NCBI GenBank assembly: GCA_946803715.1
Contig: CAMPET010000470.1
Location: 1 to 27,155, forward strand
Source: Beroe ovata
Lineage: Eukaryota; Ctenophora; Nuda; Beroida; Beroidae
Direction: 5' to 3'
Length of the DNA: 27,155 bases
Shown: positions 9,814-18,135 of the stretch, piece after piece
How the letters are laid out: every line of letters starts with the position of its first letter
Numbering within the stretch: the stretch's first letter is position 1
The notes under the pieces: model-generated
Told to the model about the DNA's origin: nothing
The model's input: the letters and a program-made list of their open reading frames with translations, nothing else
The model's database searches: none
Position numbers and translations under genes: made by a program

Positions 9814-11370
9814 CTAGTCCTGGTCGTCAAGATATTTCTGGGGCAATCGACAAGTTGGGTTAGCATAACCATTCTTCTGTAGGAATGTGACATATTGTTC
9901 ATTCGTGAGAATATCTGCAGCAGGGAGGGCAGTGAATTGGTCTTTTTGCAGAGTCCTTCTCACCACTAGAATAAAGAATATGAGGGCAACAAGGATGGTG
10001 ATGCATGACACTGCCGATACAATTGCAATCAAGTATTTTTGGTTCTGTAAATTTGTCTTATCAGTTCCGTTATCAACAGGCTCGTCAGTTTCGTTATCTT
10101 CCGGTGGCTTGTAAGGAGGTTTAGTAGTGTGAAGAGGGAAACACTCAATACAGTTCTCAATATCTTCCAGTTTGAGGAGAAGTTCAGTAGCTTGGAGTTT
10201 CAGCTTTTGCATCTGTCTGACAACAAATTTGTAAGCACTGGAAAGGTCGCCTTGATCACCATTCAAATGCCTCTCACAAATGCTTTTGAAAGATTCGTTC
10301 ACATCTTTCAATGTCATGGTCGCAAAGCTGATGCTGTCTCTGTAGAATTGACTCTTCTTGAGGCTTTTGGCAGTATATTGCTCTAAAAGGTCGGTGCAAT
10401 TTATCAGAAGAGCTTCAACTGTATTGGTCAGACAAGAGAAGTGATCAGAATACAGTACAATGACTTGTTGCTTTTTCTCGCTTTCAACTTTTGATATCTT
10501 ACCATAGATGATGCTTTGTCCCTGGTCATTGAGGTTGTTATATATATCCTTCATGATCTCAACAGTCTTCTCGGTGATTTTGTCTTCCTCCATCTCAACT
10601 TCGGTCAAGTTGCACCACTCCGGAGGGAGGTCTATCCCAGACGGGTTAGTGGGAGGGGCAACAGTGAACTGCGGCGGGAATGGGTTCATGATGCCACCGG
10701 GCAGAGTTGCTATGTTTGGCATGGCTGTTTCATCAGATTGAGATTTGTCCTTTGAGCAACACTGAACATCCGCGGAGAGCAGTCCATTTATTTGTGCCTC
10801 TGACGTGTCACTTTCTGCAATCCTACAACTGGTAACGTTCAACAACTTATTCATAGTCAAATTGTATTCTGAACAGAGGTCATTTTCCCACACTATCTTC
10901 ACACTGGTACAAGTTTCATGCCTGATATTGTGGACAGTTTCATTGTAACAAAACGAATCTCTGCTACCAGAGGCAGTTGAAATTGGGGTAGCTGTAAATG
11001 AATCTGTGTACTGATCACTCCTACTCACGCATATCCATGTTATCGCTTCTCTCTCAGAGCACTTCTCTCTATACTTGAAATTACAAAAGCTCAATGTGCG
11101 TAATTGTCCTTGTCGAGCATTCACAATGTCCAAGTCTGGGTACATTATCTGGCAAAAACCTACAATCTGGTCATGAGTTGGGTACTTCACTTTGAAATCC
11201 ACACTACCATCCCGCCATTCCCTCTCCTGGAGATTATAGAACTTGCTGATTTTCTTCTGCTGGAATGCTACCCTTGGTCGATCAAAAGGAATCCGGAAAT
11301 CAAAGGAGACTATTTCCTCAAAGAATAGACTGAATAAAACTAGTTGTATGATCATTTCCAGGAAGTTCAT
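9814..11370 (-). CDS. Amyloid precursor protein (APP)-like type I membrane protein
   Basis: A complete intronless frame of 518 residues. Signal peptide about 1-22. Residues 66-115 resemble the second half of the APP growth-factor-like domain: QIVGFCQIMYPDLDIVN aligns with APP's GILQYCQEVYPELQITN, and Cys 73, 96, 104 and 114 have nearly APP spacing. Six further Cys (141, 154, 166, 182, 204, 205, ending in CC) match the APP copper-binding-domain pattern. Residues about 262-411 are helical like E2. One transmembrane helix lies at about 446-470, followed by RR. The cytoplasmic tail has QFTALPAA and ends QKNGYANPTCRLPQKY, aligning with APP's QQNGYENPTYKFF. Differences: the first domain-1 disulfide pair is absent, there are no His copper ligands, NPTY is NPTC, and the Abeta segment is not recognisable. 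APP proteins act in cell adhesion and trafficking and bind PTB adaptors. A distant homolog is well supported; function is inferred. Confidence 0.78.
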   Translation of the reverse strand: MNFLEMIIQLVLFSLFFEEIVSFDFRIPFDRPRVAFQQKKISKFYNLQEREWRDGSVDFKVKYPTHDQIVGFCQIMYPDLDIVNARQGQLRTLSFCNFKYREKCSEREAITWICVSRSDQYTDSFTATPISTASGSRDSFCYNETVHNIRHETCTSVKIVWENDLCSEYNLTMNKLLNVTSCRIAESDTSEAQINGLLSADVQCCSKDKSQSDETAMPNIATLPGGIMNPFPPQFTVAPPTNPSGIDLPPEWCNLTEVEMEEDKITEKTVEIMKDIYNNLNDQGQSIIYGKISKVESEKKQQVIVLYSDHFSCLTNTVEALLINCTDLLEQYTAKSLKKSQFYRDSISFATMTLKDVNESFKSICERHLNGDQGDLSSAYKFVVRQMQKLKLQATELLLKLEDIENCIECFPLHTTKPPYKPPEDNETDEPVDNGTDKTNLQNQKYLIAIVSAVSCITILVALIFFILVVRRTLQKDQFTALPAADILTNEQYVTFLQKNGYANPTCRLPQKYLDDQD

Positions 11371-11855
11371 TGCAGTTTCTCATGTTAGGATCACATGACA
11401 TATAGGATAGAAAAATACTCGTCAATTCATACTCTGAAACAGATTCATTTTGTTAGTAAGATTTCTTAGTTAATCGCTTATTTTCAGCTTCAATAAGCAT
11501 TCTCAATATTAATTCTCAATAATACGCACACTAATGAATAATTAGTTAGATTTGATTTTTGATTTCACAACGGTTTGTTCTAGCCACGAAAAATGAATGA
11601 TGAATTATGAAAAGGGAACAATATTCAGTGGTAAAAATATAAAAATCATAAAAAACGATCATCAGCAAATCAACAAAATAGCACTCAAATTCATATTACA
11701 TTCACATTGACAATTTTGAAGTGTTCACGGATTCTTTAGCCTAAGATGCCTGCCCAAGACGTTTTTGTGATAGAATTTAAATAGAACAGCTGCAACCTTT
11801 CTCTTAAAACATATTAAGATCAATCATTGGAATAAAATAACGGCATTATAATTGA

Positions 11856-11930
11856 ATAATACCTTCTGGCGATAATGCCCGAACGCAGTTAGGACGAGCA
11901 CGTATCACGAAAACAGCCAGAAGGTATTAT
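11856..11930. repeat. Inverted repeat, 15-bp perfect arms
   Basis: 11856-11870 and 11916-11930 are exact reverse complements (ATAATACCTTCTGGC / GCCAGAAGGTATTAT) around a 45-base GC-richer core. The motif TAATGCCCG inside the core recurs at about 12101. Confidence 0.85.
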
Positions 11931-12034
11931 GTGTTATAATATTCTCCCTGTGATCTATAAAACAGATATATTTCAAAACAAAAAATACATATAGTCTGTC
12001 CTAGAAAGAGAGCTGTGAAAACAACAAAGGTATT

Positions 12035-12098
12035 CGCTGCTATAATCTTGCACCGCGAGCACTATTATCAGAAATAGTGAGCGTGCAACTTTAGCGGA
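12035..12098. repeat. Imperfect hairpin near receptor 2 stop
   Basis: TTGCAC (12048) pairs with GTGCAA (12083) and CACTATT (12060) with AATAGTG (12073), with mismatched bases between and GCTA/TAGC outside. It is followed by TATAATGCCCGG. It is possibly the other half of the small foldback element starting near 11841, whose CGGCATTATA is nearly the inverse of TATAATGCCCGG. Confidence 0.55.
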
Positions 12099-12177
12099 TA
12101 TAATGCCCGGAGAGTATTATAGATTGTTATGCTTCGTTGTTTACCTACCCATTACCCATGTTGTCCCCATTGGCATG

Positions 12178-13182
12178 CTATTCCATTGTCTGTATCGTCT
12201 GATAGCTTGTTGTGGTGTGGAGTGCCGCGTCAGGGACCCCTAGCACGGGACCAGGCCGAATTTCCTCCTGAGGCGTGCTGGAAATCATTGTATTGATTAT
12301 AGTGCACGGATTCAGCTGCTGCATAGTTTCTTTGTTCATGAAGTACATCATCATATTGAAGAAACCCCAAAGCGGATAAACGACAGAGTGGACCAAAAAC
12401 AGCGGGTAAATTGGATGCAATGGATCCAACATGTTTTGAACCCTGTTGATTGTTACAGGTATAGCCAGGATGAGATTCACCAATGGATACAACATAAGTG
12501 GATACATGTATTCCCGATATTTCCTTTTCATCTCGATTAATATAGGGTCATTCTTATTACCCAGTTGATGTAGTTGTTTGCATATTCGAGCTATAACGAG
12601 AGAGAAGCACACTATTTCAACCACAATACACAACCAGGCCCAAAAGTAAAAGCAATAGATTCTCAAATCATAGAGCTCGTAATGGCTTCTTCCCTGTATC
12701 CAACACCAAACCCCAGCTGACCCATAGTGGTTACCAAACAGAGGGATCAGACTCAGCACTAATGAAAACCCCCATATAAAAACATGAAACGCAGCTTCCA
12801 AATACCATGGCCTTGATGATTGAAAAGAGAAAACCAGCAAGTGAATCACTATACACAAGATTATGAAGCGCTGGGACAGTATTGCCCAGTTGAATAGAAA
12901 CCCACTCACTGCACATGACATTCTGTCATTGCTAATGATTGGATCAAGAGCCACACCTGCCACCACTAGAGTTGGGATCACCAAGTATAACACAAGTCGC
13001 TGAGTAAACCTGGTGTACTTCCTGTAGAGCAGTATTATGAACAAAACCAGTAAACAACCTATTATTGAAAGTGATGCTGCAACTGCTCTAGCATAGTAAA
13101 TTGTCCTACAACGATTATCATTGGAGTATGCACTGTAGCTGTAGTTAGAGCAGTTTTGAAGCCATGTGCTGCTTTCATTCAT
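12178..13182 (-). CDS. cAMP-receptor-like seven-helix GPCR, copy 2
   Basis: An intronless 334-residue frame with the same layout as the receptor at 7694-8728: a short N-terminus with NES, NCS and NYS sequons, seven helices, Cys90 and the loop-2 Cys160 in GNHYGSAGVWCWIQG, and LYPLVNLILAIP with NRV in helix 6, then MNKETMQQL after helix 7. A GRSHYE segment after WCWIQG corresponds to GRTHYE in copy 1, so the two are paralogs and not just family members. The tails differ entirely. ATG 13182 is chosen because the bases before it read TTTTTCTCAGG, a likely acceptor of a 5' UTR intron, and the in-frame extension to 13197 starts with TTG. Membrane receptor, presumably G-protein coupled; ligand unknown. 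Confidence 0.85.
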   Translation of the reverse strand: MNESSTWLQNCSNYSYSAYSNDNRCRTIYYARAVAASLSIIGCLLVLFIILLYRKYTRFTQRLVLYLVIPTLVVAGVALDPIISNDRMSCAVSGFLFNWAILSQRFIILCIVIHLLVFSFQSSRPWYLEAAFHVFIWGFSLVLSLIPLFGNHYGSAGVWCWIQGRSHYELYDLRIYCFYFWAWLCIVVEIVCFSLVIARICKQLHQLGNKNDPILIEMKRKYREYMYPLMLYPLVNLILAIPVTINRVQNMLDPLHPIYPLFLVHSVVYPLWGFFNMMMYFMNKETMQQLNPCTIINTMISSTPQEEIRPGPVLGVPDAALHTTTSYQTIQTME

Positions 13183-13618
13183 CCTGAGAAAAATCAACCA
13201 ATCAAAGTATGTGGATGTCTAAATTATCATAGGATCATAATATCATAGGATCATAATTCATTTTCCAAGAATTCAGCAGTGGAAACATAATACCATATCA
13301 AGTCTTTCTAGAAGAAATGCTCATAAGAGTTAGTTAAATTCATGAAAGTTTTATCAATTTCTCAAGCTTTATCTGAAACTTGTGACATTCTTTCATGTAA
13401 CAGTGCAATCTACTGTTATCTATACATCAATTGTAGTATCACCATAACTGGAAAACTAACTAGATTTCTTAGCAAAGAACGAGGGAATTAAGGTCATCTG
13501 CACTTCTCATACATCTCTAACATCACATGTACTGCACTAAACAAGCTACATACAGGAATTCACAAAAGTCAAAAATTCTCTGAAATATGAGGGATAACTG
13601 TTCAAATTGAATAATGAA
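13183..13618. other. Intergenic, no gene recognised
   Basis: AT-rich spacer between the receptor 2 start and the TMEM167B stop; it probably holds the receptor's 5' leader and the TMEM167B 3' untranslated region. Confidence 0.5.
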
Positions 13619-13993
13619 TTATTTCAAAACTAAAAGATAAACTGCCATGACAACACAAGATGTGGAAATAGCCCAATGCAGTCTTGTGCCAATAATTGAT
13701 GCTGAAAGATAGTTAGGTAAGTAAATTGCTGAACAATAACAAGTTCAACTGGATAAAGTTGGAGAGCATATTACCTTTATAAAGAGCTCCAAAAATACCA
13801 TTCTTTTCTGATAGGAAGATCTGCTTCAACTTGGGAACATTGCGTATGTATGCACAAGTACATGTAATAAGCAACACAAATGTCAAAATCCCATCAAATG
13901 AGTAAACTGAAAAGAGTTTTTCTGTGACAATTCATGAACATTGAACAAATATTCACACAAACTGAGATGAGGGGTGAACTCACCATTTACCAT
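13619..13993 (-). CDS. TMEM167B: TMEM167B / Kish-B, small secretory-pathway membrane protein
   Basis: Three short coding exons are joined by GT-AG introns with compatible phases: 13993-13984 (ATGGTAAATG, 10 bases, donor GTGAGT), 13906-13775 (acceptor TTTTCAG, donor GTAATA) and 13701-13619 (acceptor CTTTCAG, stop TAA). The product is 74 residues, the length of human Kish-B, and begins MVNVYSFDGIL as in the family. Other conserved segments are CTCAYIRNVPKLK, LSEKNGIFGALYK and IIGTRLHWA. Two hydrophobic helices lie at about 10-25 and 53-73. Kish proteins are Golgi-membrane proteins needed for secretion. The gene is split too finely to appear as one long reading frame; only family recognition and splice logic reveal it. 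The first exon continues upstream as 5' UTR, probably from about 14130. Confidence 0.9.
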
Positions 13994-14242
13994 CACAAAA
14001 TGAGGGCAGTTGGAGAACTTCACTAATATCTCACAAGCTATGCTTTCCAAATACTGACTATAGGATGCAACAATGAATAATCTCGCAATAAGTATAAGAT
14101 ATCCTAGAAAACATACTAGCATTTATTCTACTTCATGAATAGACAATTTTGTTGAAACAATTTTCTTACTAGAGACCTGAAAAATTTGATAATAGAATTT
14201 TCAAAGATGTATGCCACGCGCAATGTCGGGGTCCGTGGGTTT

Positions 14243-14315
14243 TTGCGCCCCTGCTGCGTGACCCAGTTGAAATGCTCCATGCTTTACAGATCACTGAGTA
14301 AATAAAGGGGCGCAA
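14243..14315. repeat. Short GC-rich inverted-repeat copy
   Basis: TTGCGCCCCT (14243-14252) and AGGGGCGCAA (14306-14315) are exact inverted arms. The copy shares GCTGCGTGACCCA, CACTGAGTA and AGGGGCGCAAC-TGT-GCACAT with the element at 23226-23493, so it looks like a degraded or shorter relative. Confidence 0.55.
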
Positions 14316-14460
14316 CATGTACTATGCACATGACTTTGATGTTTAACGACGCGCGAGAAACTGTACATGATTTGTCGATCGATGGTAGACCGTGCCGTGT
14401 TTCCACGGCCGCGTGACCCAAATACTCTGCGCGCGCTGCACGTCTCCATCCTAATTCTAT

Positions 14461-14772
14461 CGTCTGGCGATGTTAAACCACTGATGCAAGCCGCGGAGTG
14501 GCTTGCGTCGCGTCAGTTCACTGAGTACTACTCTGAGTAGATCAGGGGTGTGCACACCCGGCCCAGTCGAGAAATTCGTAATTTCGCGCGCGCGCGGCTT
14601 GCAAATGCATCATCAATCATACAAAAACCAATTTTTGTCGATCGATGATATAGACCCTGTCGATAATTTCGTTTCGCGCGCGCGCGGCGCAAATTTATTC
14701 TCAGACCTTGCTGACATGACGCAAGCCGTTTCGCGGCTTGCTGCTTGCATCAGCGGTCTAGCATCGCCAGAC
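14461..14772. mobile_element. Foldback (MITE-like) element, about 310 bp
   Basis: The left arm 14461-14516 and the right arm 14711-14772 are inverted copies. The outer 29 bases match at 26, and all three differences are transitions; the inner arms carry GCAAGCCGCG-GGCTTGCGTC-GTCAG with two small indels. Between the arms, a direct repeat containing TTTCGCGCGCGCGCGGC occurs twice (about 14582 and 14672). There is no transposase. The segment directly upstream, 14411-14447, is a 35-of-37 match to 23289-23325. Confidence 0.65.
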
Positions 14773-14791
14773 AAACCGATTCCTACTTATT

Positions 14792-14829
14792 AGGAAATTA
14801 AATCTAAATCAGGAAATTAAATCTAAATC
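14792..14829. repeat. 19-bp perfect tandem duplication
   Basis: AGGAAATTAAATCTAAATC occurs twice back to back just outside the foldback element. Confidence 0.9.
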
Positions 14830-16026
14830 GGATATCAAAAGTTGGCTAGCTCGGGCCGCCGCATCAATTGAAAAGCAATTCAGGCTATTTATTTGACTTA
14901 AAAACGATTCAGCGTCCAAAATTATGTAGGAATCGACGCGATTGTTTTTGCATCAAAATCGGTCAAAAAATATTTCGCCACTTTGGCTTAGGTGGCGACT
15001 CTGCTTTGGTGGCTTCCCATGTCGCCAATATGCAATACAACCATGTTATTGTTATGTATCATGATGCAATATTTCGTCTCCCTCACATCCATATTATTAT
15101 TAATGACATTAATCAGAATTAGCGTCAACAAGCCCCTATTTGTTAGATAGGACAACATCCAGGTCGCCATATCTGCTATAACATCTGCCTCAAAAATTCA
15201 GAATTGTGCTAAGTCAGAGAAAATGTCTGAGAATTTTCTGTCAGGACATAAATATTAAAACGAAACTACGTATAGACCATTTTTGAAGTTGAACGCTGAT
15301 TTCGGAATCGAGCTAGCTTGACGGTAAGAGGAGAAAACTTTTTTTTGGTCAAAAATGTTCTCCACCATATTCCCACCAGACCAAAGTTTCTCAAGGTATT
15401 ATTGACCTGAGATTCGCTCTCAGGACGTGACAAATGCTCCTAACTCACAAATGAAATCAAATTTGGTCAATAATATAGATATTTTTCCATAAATAACTGA
15501 TTTGTAAGACCTTTTTTTGGCAAACTTGGGCTAAGACTTTTGTGGCAAAGCCCAAAATAGTGGGAATTCTTTGCCAAAGTTTGCCTTACCCCCCCCTGCT
15601 ATATTGGTCGCNCCCCCCTCTTAGCTCGTACACACACATTTACACAGTCACCCACACACAGACACAGTCTCTCACACACTGACACATACACACCCTCGCT
15701 CTTAGCTAGTTTTCTATTTTTCAAGATATCACATAGTCAAGCATGGTTACACACGGGGATGAATATATAACTGGCGGAGCGCTTACATATTAACATGCAT
15801 CATTGTGCTCCGAGCATATTATAGCAACAGTGTGAGTCTCTGAGCACCGTCCTACGCTATACATTTTCCAAGCTAATTTCCTTCGTTCTGACTAATGTCG
15901 TGTGATTGATATTATCTGCTTCGTTGATATACTTAACGTCCTATAATCAAGAAAACTGGTACGTCTTTATCTGTTTGATCTGGTGGTTATAAGTGCAACA
16001 GCAACAGTCTAATTATCTCCCCTAGC

Positions 16027-17253
16027 ATGCTAAGACGAGAGTTACGCATTTTAGTCGGTAGTGCGAGCAGAGCTGCACTCAGAGCATGCAATGAAATTCC
16101 TCAGCCTCGTCTCTTAGCAACACAGAACTCACGTGATAGAAACAGGGGATACAACCAGGGTGGCCCCAAACTAGCGTTTTTAGCGGCCGGAGTGGCAGCT
16201 TTCAGCGGTATTGCTCTAGCCAATGATGGTTCGGATGAGGAAATCCCATTCAATTTGGCTGACATTCGCTACAGCAGTAGCAAATTGTTCAAACACTTCT
16301 ACTCATTTGCTTCGTACAAATACGACAACGAGTTGTTTATGTCGGGCGAGGATTTTCTCCGAGCGGTCCTCGACAAACAGCACCACGACTCATCCCCCGA
16401 GAGAAACGGCACAATCGTGGAGCTATCTGAAGTGGAGCATGTCATGATGCTGGAGGAAACTCCGATGCGGATAAAGAAAGCTGCAATATTCTCATCACTG
16501 GGAAGTCAAGCACTGATCAGTTTCCCAGAGTATTTGTTCCTGGTGTCAATTCTCAGCCAGCCAAAGAACCACCTTATCAAGATATTCCACATGATCGATG
16601 CAGATGGGAACCGGGTTTTGGATAAGGAGGAGTTTGAGTTGCTGGGAATGTTTTTCGGGGGAGTGAAGTTTGAATCACCGCACAACACTTCCCTCAAGTA
16701 TCACTTCTTCAAGGAAGATGGGTCGGGGATACTCAGCTCGAAGGCGTTTGTGCAGTTTATCGACAGCATTCAAACAGAGTGTCTCAAGGTTGAGTTCAAT
16801 GAGTATGCTAAAGGAAAGCGCAAGCTGACTGACACCGCCTTCACCCAACTTCTCTTGGATAGAACTTCACTGGGGGACAGTGATAAGAATGTCTACATTA
16901 AGAGAGTGGAACAGAGGAGCTATGGGGAGGAAAACATATCAAAAGTGGGGGTCACATTCGCACAGTACAAACAGTTCATGGACCTTCTCAACAACATACA
17001 CGACCTGGAAATGACACTTAGATTATTCCATCTTGCCAAGAAACCCGTCACTCCAGAGGAATTTGCACGTGCTGTCAAAGTGAGTACTGGCATTCCACTA
17101 ACATCAAGGATGATTGAACTGACATTCAAAATATTCGATGATGACGGTGATGGAGCTCTGAGTCATGAAGAGTTTGTGAAGATTATGAAGGAGCGGTTGC
17201 AAAGTCGAGGTATACTGGATAAAGAAATGGCTGATGTCGTAAATGGACAGTAA
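16027..17253 (+). CDS. MICU2/MICU3-like mitochondrial calcium uptake EF-hand protein
   Basis: An intronless 408-residue protein. The N-terminus (MLRRELRILVGSASRAALRA) is Arg-rich without acids, as in a mitochondrial presequence, and a hydrophobic segment follows at about 48-66. The core matches the MICU family: EF-hand 1 at 191-202 (DADGNRVLDKEE), a degenerate middle EF-like segment (FFKEDGSGILSSKAF), a helical linker (LEMTLRLFHLAKKPVTPEEF, then ARAVKVSTG) and EF-hand 2 at 371-382 (DDDGDGALSHEE). Both canonical loops keep the Asp/Glu calcium ligands. MICU proteins sit in the intermembrane space and gate the mitochondrial calcium uniporter. The phrase FAxAVKVxTG and the middle segment resemble MICU2/3 more than MICU1, but I cannot resolve the paralog. 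It is the only confident gene on the plus strand. Confidence 0.9.
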   Translation: MLRRELRILVGSASRAALRACNEIPQPRLLATQNSRDRNRGYNQGGPKLAFLAAGVAAFSGIALANDGSDEEIPFNLADIRYSSSKLFKHFYSFASYKYDNELFMSGEDFLRAVLDKQHHDSSPERNGTIVELSEVEHVMMLEETPMRIKKAAIFSSLGSQALISFPEYLFLVSILSQPKNHLIKIFHMIDADGNRVLDKEEFELLGMFFGGVKFESPHNTSLKYHFFKEDGSGILSSKAFVQFIDSIQTECLKVEFNEYAKGKRKLTDTAFTQLLLDRTSLGDSDKNVYIKRVEQRSYGEENISKVGVTFAQYKQFMDLLNNIHDLEMTLRLFHLAKKPVTPEEFARAVKVSTGIPLTSRMIELTFKIFDDDGDGALSHEEFVKIMKERLQSRGILDKEMADVVNGQ

Positions 17254-18135
17254 AAACTAGCACAGTATTCACATGGAAATACATGCAATAGGATGTCTCA
17301 ATAAGTTTTAATGTCTAGCAGAAGTCAAGTTTCATATTCTACTTTTTGAGATTACGCTCATTGGATGATCGCCTGAATGCTTGATATTAAATTAGTTATC
17401 GACCTGCATATTAATTGTTTCACTCATCCCTGATACGAATGTGTGTCTCAGCAAAAGACTCGGTGAAATGAGAATGATCGCACTCTGAGCACGGACCGGC
17501 ACGAAGCGGGGATCAGTGCGCGGCTTAGCGCGCCGACATAACCAGCGCGCGGCTGCTGAGAGCTTGTACTTTTTGTATGGGTGGAGGGAAAATTAATGCT
17601 GAAATTGTGTACTTGAATCATTTCTACGACGGAAAAATCTGATTTGGTTGCCCTTCTCGTTATAAGCAAATCCAGTGCTTCAAATCATAACTGATCAACT
17701 TGAAATGAGATATACATATCAATATTCTGCCCCAGAGTAATAACTTAAAATCTTATCATGATTGATGCCGCATCATTATGTGGCGACACACCAACTCCAC
17801 AAAGCGAATTGTTTTCCATTCTTCGTTTCGATGCTTCAATTATAATAGTAGGGGCCCAAAACGGATTTGTAAGCAAACATGTCATTATAAAAGAGTTTAA
17901 AATGGGGCTTCCTAGCCACAAACCTGATCTAAACGTGATCTCTTTCTCAGGATATCGATTTTCAGCTATTCTGTGCGCATGTTTTGACGAATCAACACGG
18001 CTTGAAATCAAAACTTGATTCGCTAACTATTCGTTTTAACGATCACTCACATAGCATCTGCATCAATTGAAATCCATGCAAAAGGTTCTCTATACAGTAT
18101 ACTGGAGTATAAGTGTTTAGAAAGGGTTAAAAATC
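17254..18135. other. Convergent spacer between MICU and TAF3 3' ends
   Basis: Contains the 3' untranslated regions of both genes, a CpG-rich patch at about 17478-17560 with repeated GCGCGGCT motifs, and a segment (17745-18018) open on both strands for about 87 codons. No family recognised in either reading, so no gene is called. Confidence 0.5.

Larger units (their letters stand above)
11371..12177. other. Intergenic with two inverted-repeat structures
   Basis: About 800 AT-rich bases between the APP-like start and the stop of receptor 2. No exons seen. It contains the inverted repeats at 11856-11930 and 12035-12098. Confidence 0.6.
13994..16026. other. 2-kb divergent spacer between TMEM167B and MICU
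   Basis: Contains the 5' leader of TMEM167B, the foldback elements at 14215-14775, a 19-bp tandem duplication at 14792-14829, a single N at 15612 in a C-rich run, and a CA-rich tract at about 15628-15692. The promoters of TMEM167B (minus) and the MICU gene (plus) should lie here. No gene is recognised; open frames at 14503-14793 and 14868-15122 lack a convincing start and resemble no family. Confidence 0.6.

Noticed and set aside
14503-14793. 96-codon plus-strand frame as a transposon gene
   Set aside because: It starts without ATG, lies wholly inside the foldback element including both arms, and matches no known domain.
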